A DNA stretch of 64,000 nucleotides, taken from Phymorhynchus buccinoides. Its lineage: Eukaryota > Mollusca > Gastropoda > Neogastropoda > Raphitomidae. Location of the stretch: NCBI GenBank assembly GCA_017654935.2, contig CM065686.1:31471387-31535386 (forward strand). The letters are read 5' to 3'. This document shows, in pieces, positions 60,091 through 64,000 of this stretch. The stretch's first letter is position 1; each line of letters begins with the position of its first letter. Below the pieces are notes generated by a model. That model saw only the letters and a list, made by a program, of their open reading frames with translations, made no database searches and was not told the origin of the DNA. The translations under genes were made by a program, and so were the position numbers.

Positions 60091-60852
60091 TTATTGGAAA
60101 GACTGCTGGAACAGATGGGTTTTCAGGTTAGTTTTGAACGATGCTAAAGATTGACTATGTCTGACAGCAGAAGGCAATGAATTCCAGAGTTTGACTGCTG
60201 ATGATGTAAAAGCTCTACCACCGTGCCTATCATGTTTACATTTTTGTATTCGAAAAATCGTATTGTCATTTGCTGAGCGGAGAGATCGAGATGGAACGTA
60301 AATTTCAAGAAGCTCAGAGAGGTATTGCGGTGCTGTTCCCGATATGATCTGATAGCAGAGACAGGCAGCTTTGTAGTTTATTCTTTGTTGAACGGGTAGC
60401 CAATGTAACTCTTTAAGTAGAGGTGATGTGTGTTGAAGACGCTTGGCTTTGTAGACCATTCTAGCAGCAGAGTTTTGGAGTTGTTGTAAGGGTTTGAGAA
60501 GCGCCTGTGGGCAACCAAGTAGAAGGGAGTTGCAGTAATCTAATCTAGACAAAATGTATGAACTGACTAGTGTTTTGGTTGCCTCGGTCGTGAGAAAGGG
60601 GCGTATAGAGCTGATTCGTCTGAGTTCGATGTATGCAGCCTGGCAGATCTTAGTGATATGATGTTGCATGGAAAGGTCTTCATCCAAGAAAGCGCCAAGG
60701 TTGCGAACATGTTCAGAAAATTTGATGTTGGAATCTCCAAGGGCAATGGTGGAGGTCAGAGAGCTAGAGTCAATAGATGGGGAAAGCACTCTGAGTGCTT
60801 CAGTCTTGTCATCGTTTAGCTTAAGCTTATTGTTTGACATCCATGTTTTCAC
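60091..60852 (-). CDS. LINE ORF2 C-terminal part, uninterrupted (253 codons)
   Basis: Minus strand, from an internal ATG to the stop. It matches the thumb and C-terminal end of non-LTR retrotransposon ORF2: LKLNDDKTEALRVL after the missing catalytic block, IKFSEHVRNLGAFLDEDLSM, the conserved SRLDYCNSLLLGCP, LQNSAARMVY, HWLPVQQRINYKAACLCYQI, and near the end LWNSLPSAVRHSQSLASFK. No stop or frameshift, so a young insertion or one constrained for little time. 5' truncated: the polymerase YADD motif and the endonuclease are absent upstream, so it cannot move by itself. It is followed by its own 3' tail at 59325-59400. Confidence 0.85.
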   Translation of the reverse strand: MKTWMSNNKLKLNDDKTEALRVLSPSIDSSSLTSTIALGDSNIKFSEHVRNLGAFLDEDLSMQHHITKICQAAYIELRRISSIRPFLTTEATKTLVSSYILSRLDYCNSLLLGCPQALLKPLQQLQNSAARMVYKAKRLQHTSPLLKELHWLPVQQRINYKAACLCYQIISGTAPQYLSELLEIYVPSRSLRSANDNTIFRIQKCKHDRHGGRAFTSSAVKLWNSLPSAVRHSQSLASFKTNLKTHLFQQSFQ

Positions 60853-61172
60853 TTCAGTGACAGTCTTGAATAATGTGCTGTAATGAATATAACCATAAAA
60901 TACTAACAGGGAAGGAATTTAAACAACCCACACACACAAAAACAACAACCCCACAGTGTAATGTGTAATAAAACAATATTTTCTTGAAAACAACAAATTC
61001 CATCATTGAGGGTGAAAATGTTTCACTTTCAGTTTTTCGAACTTTTACTAAACGGCCTTGTTTTGTTCTTCTGACAATGGCACCATCATTTTTATTATAC
61101 TGACATGCACACAGGAAAAGTAGAGACTGAAGGTGTGACAATTACTAGCCCTGAAGATATGGCAAATTGTTA

Positions 61173-61302
61173 TTAAAGACCCACCACGTCACATGTCAAA
61201 ATCACGGTTTTCATGTCTTTTCCCTCTTATAACTGGTAAGAAATCTTAAGGAATCTTCTTAGCATCAGAGGGAATGTGACACTTGACGTGGGGGGTCTTT
61301 AA
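61173..61302. mobile_element. 130-bp MITE, TTAAAGACCC ends
   Basis: TTAAAGACCCACCACGTCA at the left, TGACGTGGGGGGTCTTTAA-like at the right. TTAA at both ends may be the target. The half-element at 10180-10264 is related. Bases 61310-62080 show nothing else. Confidence 0.75.
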
Positions 61303-62082
61303 GGAAAGTGAAGGCACTCATTTTTTATGACCCATCTGAAAGTCAAATGTCCTGTTGAGCTGGTCTTAGAAATGTTCTTCCTTGGAAGCTGGACAGTTTT
61401 CTTTCTTATCTTGCAGTCTGTAGTTAAACTTAGATGTGTGGGAAAGATAGAACGACCGTCTCGGTTATTTTAAACACTGTCATGCAATGTTTTTAATCTC
61501 ACGAGGCTCTTTTCCTTGTTTTTGTTAGCAGGATGTAGATAAATAAATCACAGCTGAAACCGGAATATAAAAGTCTTGTAAGTAGTTTGAAACTCTTGTT
61601 TTGTCTGACTAAACAATTTGGTCATTTTATAAGGCTCAAGGGTCTTTTGGGGGGTAACATGTATTCATAAAATCTTTGAAGTATGGTACTCAATGCAAGT
61701 GTTTGGCGATTTGTTTTCAATGTCTTGTTGATCCAGTCTTCCACATAGAATTTCCATATTGAAATCCTTATTTCATCAACACAGTTTTTGTTGTCATTGT
61801 TGCTGTTTTGTTTTAGAGTACTGAACTGAAGTGGCTGGTTTTGTTTTTTGTTATAGAGTAGTTAGAGTGGGTTTATTTCAGTTGAGATTATTGTGGGCAC
61901 GTACAAAAAGAATGCAAAGCTCTTCAGATATATTTGCACCCGCCCACACTATGACATACATAATACAGTATACAGCTGCATCACAAACACACACACACAG
62001 AGGATAATAACTTTCTCTCTCTCCCTTTCACACTCTGAGACTGAATTTTTTCGTTCTTTTTCTCACTCACTGCCTTTTTCTG

Positions 62083-62240
<158 letters not shown>

Positions 62241-63499
62241 ACACATGGCATGCATCCACTGTGAGTTTGAATCAAAGTGCGTTTTGCTGCTATTACTGTG
62301 AGCTATTGACTGAAAGTGAAGCAGATGAGCAACAGCAGTGAGTGACTGATGGTGACAAGGCTTAACGCACACACTGACACAGCATGCTGACAAAGTAGCA
62401 GTAACACACTCAGCTTTGGTAAATCCCAACAACCAATGCGTCAAAATAGGATGAGATATAGGCTGAACACTGTTTCCTCTGTTTTTCACTCTCTGTAAGT
62501 GTAACTATATAAAGGATGCTTGCTTTTGAAGTCGGGGGAACCGAGAAAGTGTATAAACGTAACTTACTTTAGGAAAACTTGTGAGGAAACTGAATTTTAG
62601 TTGTTTTTGTTGTTGTTATTTCCTTGTTGGTGTGTAAGTTGTGGGTAAGTGGTAACATGTTTCATTTTAGATATATAAAAAATAATGAGAGAGGCAGAGA
62701 GAGGCATAATGTTTTTTGTGTAACTTAGCATTGGGCATGTGCATGTCTTTTTTTTCCTTAGAAAACCAGCAAAACATAATATCACGAAATTGAAGATTGA
62801 CAGAATGCAGCAGTTGGTGGTCAAAAATAGATGATAGACTTGATGGATGATGTGCGCATTCTCTGGGTGCATGAAAAATGACCCACAACACTGTTGACTT
62901 TGCTGCTATTACTGTGTGCTATTGACTGAAAGTCAAAGAGTTAATTTTTGTAGAAAGGCTGGCTGTCAAATACCAAGAAGGTACCTGGCCTGAAGTTGGA
63001 ATAGCTCAAGAATAGCTGAGTAAAATGGTACCTTGTCTGCTCTGTTGGCTCCTATCCTTGGGCGCTGCTGGTTTAAATACACCTAAAAACATTTTCAAAG
63101 ACGACGCATTTAGGGCGTTTTTCTTTCCCATCATTTACGTTGGTTTTGAGGCTGAATGAGACTGCCTGTACGTGTATTAAAATCATGTGGAGAAAAAAAA
63201 AAAAATTTGATAAACTGATTTTGTTCGCTTTTTGTTTGTTTTTCGAAAGAGCGCACAATTTATGTCACTTCTGCTTATGGTTCCACCAACTCAGCCAGCT
63301 CCACTGTTAGCAAAAGATATAAACTGGTACTAGGAGTGAACAAGGAAGCTGCAGCCACACGACAATGCTGTACCAAGTGCTGCTCGTAAACTTTGTGCTA
63401 ACATACGAAATGCTGTCCTCGTGTAATCCTGTATGAAAGTTGTTAAAATCAGACCATGGGGATATCCATGCAATGAGTTAACTTTTGTTGTTGAGAGAA

Positions 63500-63745
63500 T
63501 TAACCCTTTCACCGCCAAAGTCGCATTTTAGCACCACATTGATTTAACACCTATGTCACTAAAAGGCATCAGATTGGGGTCTATTATCCAAAGACCCTAT
63601 TGTCTTAGTTTTGGGAAGTAAGGATAGACCTTATTTTATGTATGTCACAGAAGAATCCCCAATGCTGCAGATGGATTTTGTTCTCTTCCCAGGTAAATTT
63701 AATGGACATGTTTGGCTGAAATATGGCTGGCGGTGAAAGGGTTAA
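63500..63745. mobile_element. TTAA-flanked MITE (piggyBac type), copy 4
   Basis: TTAACCCTTTCACCGCCAAA at the left and GGCGGTGAAAGGGTTAA at the right; very like 18463-18708 in reverse orientation. Confidence 0.85.
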
Positions 63746-64000
63746 AGTGAAAAATTTAATGACTGGAATTAGACTAAATTGTGATTTTGAAAAGTAAACT
63801 AGTAAAGATAATTTCTAAATGAAATTTAAGTTTCAGTATAAAATTTGTGTTATTACTAATATTTAATAATAATGATAATCATGAGAGGTTTTCTTTGGTT
63901 GTTTTGTTGTTGTTGTACTTGCAGCCAGTCAGGAAAATTATAACAATTGGACTTCACTTTGTTTTTGAAAAGTAAAGAAATAATTTCTAAGTGAAATTTT

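Noticed and set aside
59397..60154. 244-codon plus-strand open frame rich in Thr-His
   Set aside because: CA-rich repeat translation, antisense to the LINE 3' UTR.

Overview
The window is eukaryotic nuclear DNA: split exons, GT-AG introns, tRNA-derived SINEs, non-LTR retrotransposon remains, many small DNA transposons and very abundant microsatellites ((CA)n, (CT)n, (GATA-poor) poly-C, (ATT)n). This density of simple repeats, the SINE and LINE tail types and the diverged metazoan protein suggest an invertebrate, most plausibly a marine gastropod mollusc; the organism assignment is inference, no marker gene is present. There is no operon, rRNA or CRISPR.

One gene can be read completely. On the minus strand, ten coding exons from 39073 down to 22645 join without any frame break into a 422-residue CLP1, the polynucleotide 5'-hydroxyl kinase of the tRNA splicing endonuclease complex and of pre-mRNA cleavage factor II. 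Every junction was checked for phase. Intron 3 is an AT-AC intron with a perfect U12-type donor and branch site. Introns 4, 6, 8 and 9 hold tandem repeat arrays whose units contain the end of the neighbouring exon plus its splice donor (or, once, the acceptor), and intron 7 holds a 1.2 kb 26-bp minisatellite. The exon-8 array shares a terminal sequence with a nearby MITE and is itself split by a 776-bp DNA element with 6-bp target duplications.

Layout: 1-7.6 kb, repeats (foldback MITEs, SINE, minisatellites); 8.1-9.0 kb, two minus-strand exons of a possible small single-pass membrane protein; 9-22 kb, repeats, including a 102-bp minisatellite with an open frame (11.2-12.0 kb) and a 140-bp poly-C tract; 22.6-39.1 kb, CLP1; 39.8-45.4 kb, fragments of several LINEs; 45.7-53.9 kb, MITEs, a SINE and long (CT)n tracts; 54.2-54.5 kb, two possible short minus-strand exons of an unidentified gene; 55-59 kb, nothing clearly coding; 59.3-60.9 kb, a LINE 3' part with an uninterrupted C-terminal reverse-transcriptase ORF and a CA-rich 3' UTR; 61-64 kb, MITEs and simple repeats.

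Repeat families with several copies here allow insertion sites to be defined: a TA-flanked palindromic MITE (five copies, one with a visible empty site), TTAA-flanked MITEs of piggyBac type (four copies), TA-flanked mariner-type MITEs (two families) and CAG-starting elements with 6-bp duplications (four copies). Most long open frames in the window are microsatellite translations and are left out.
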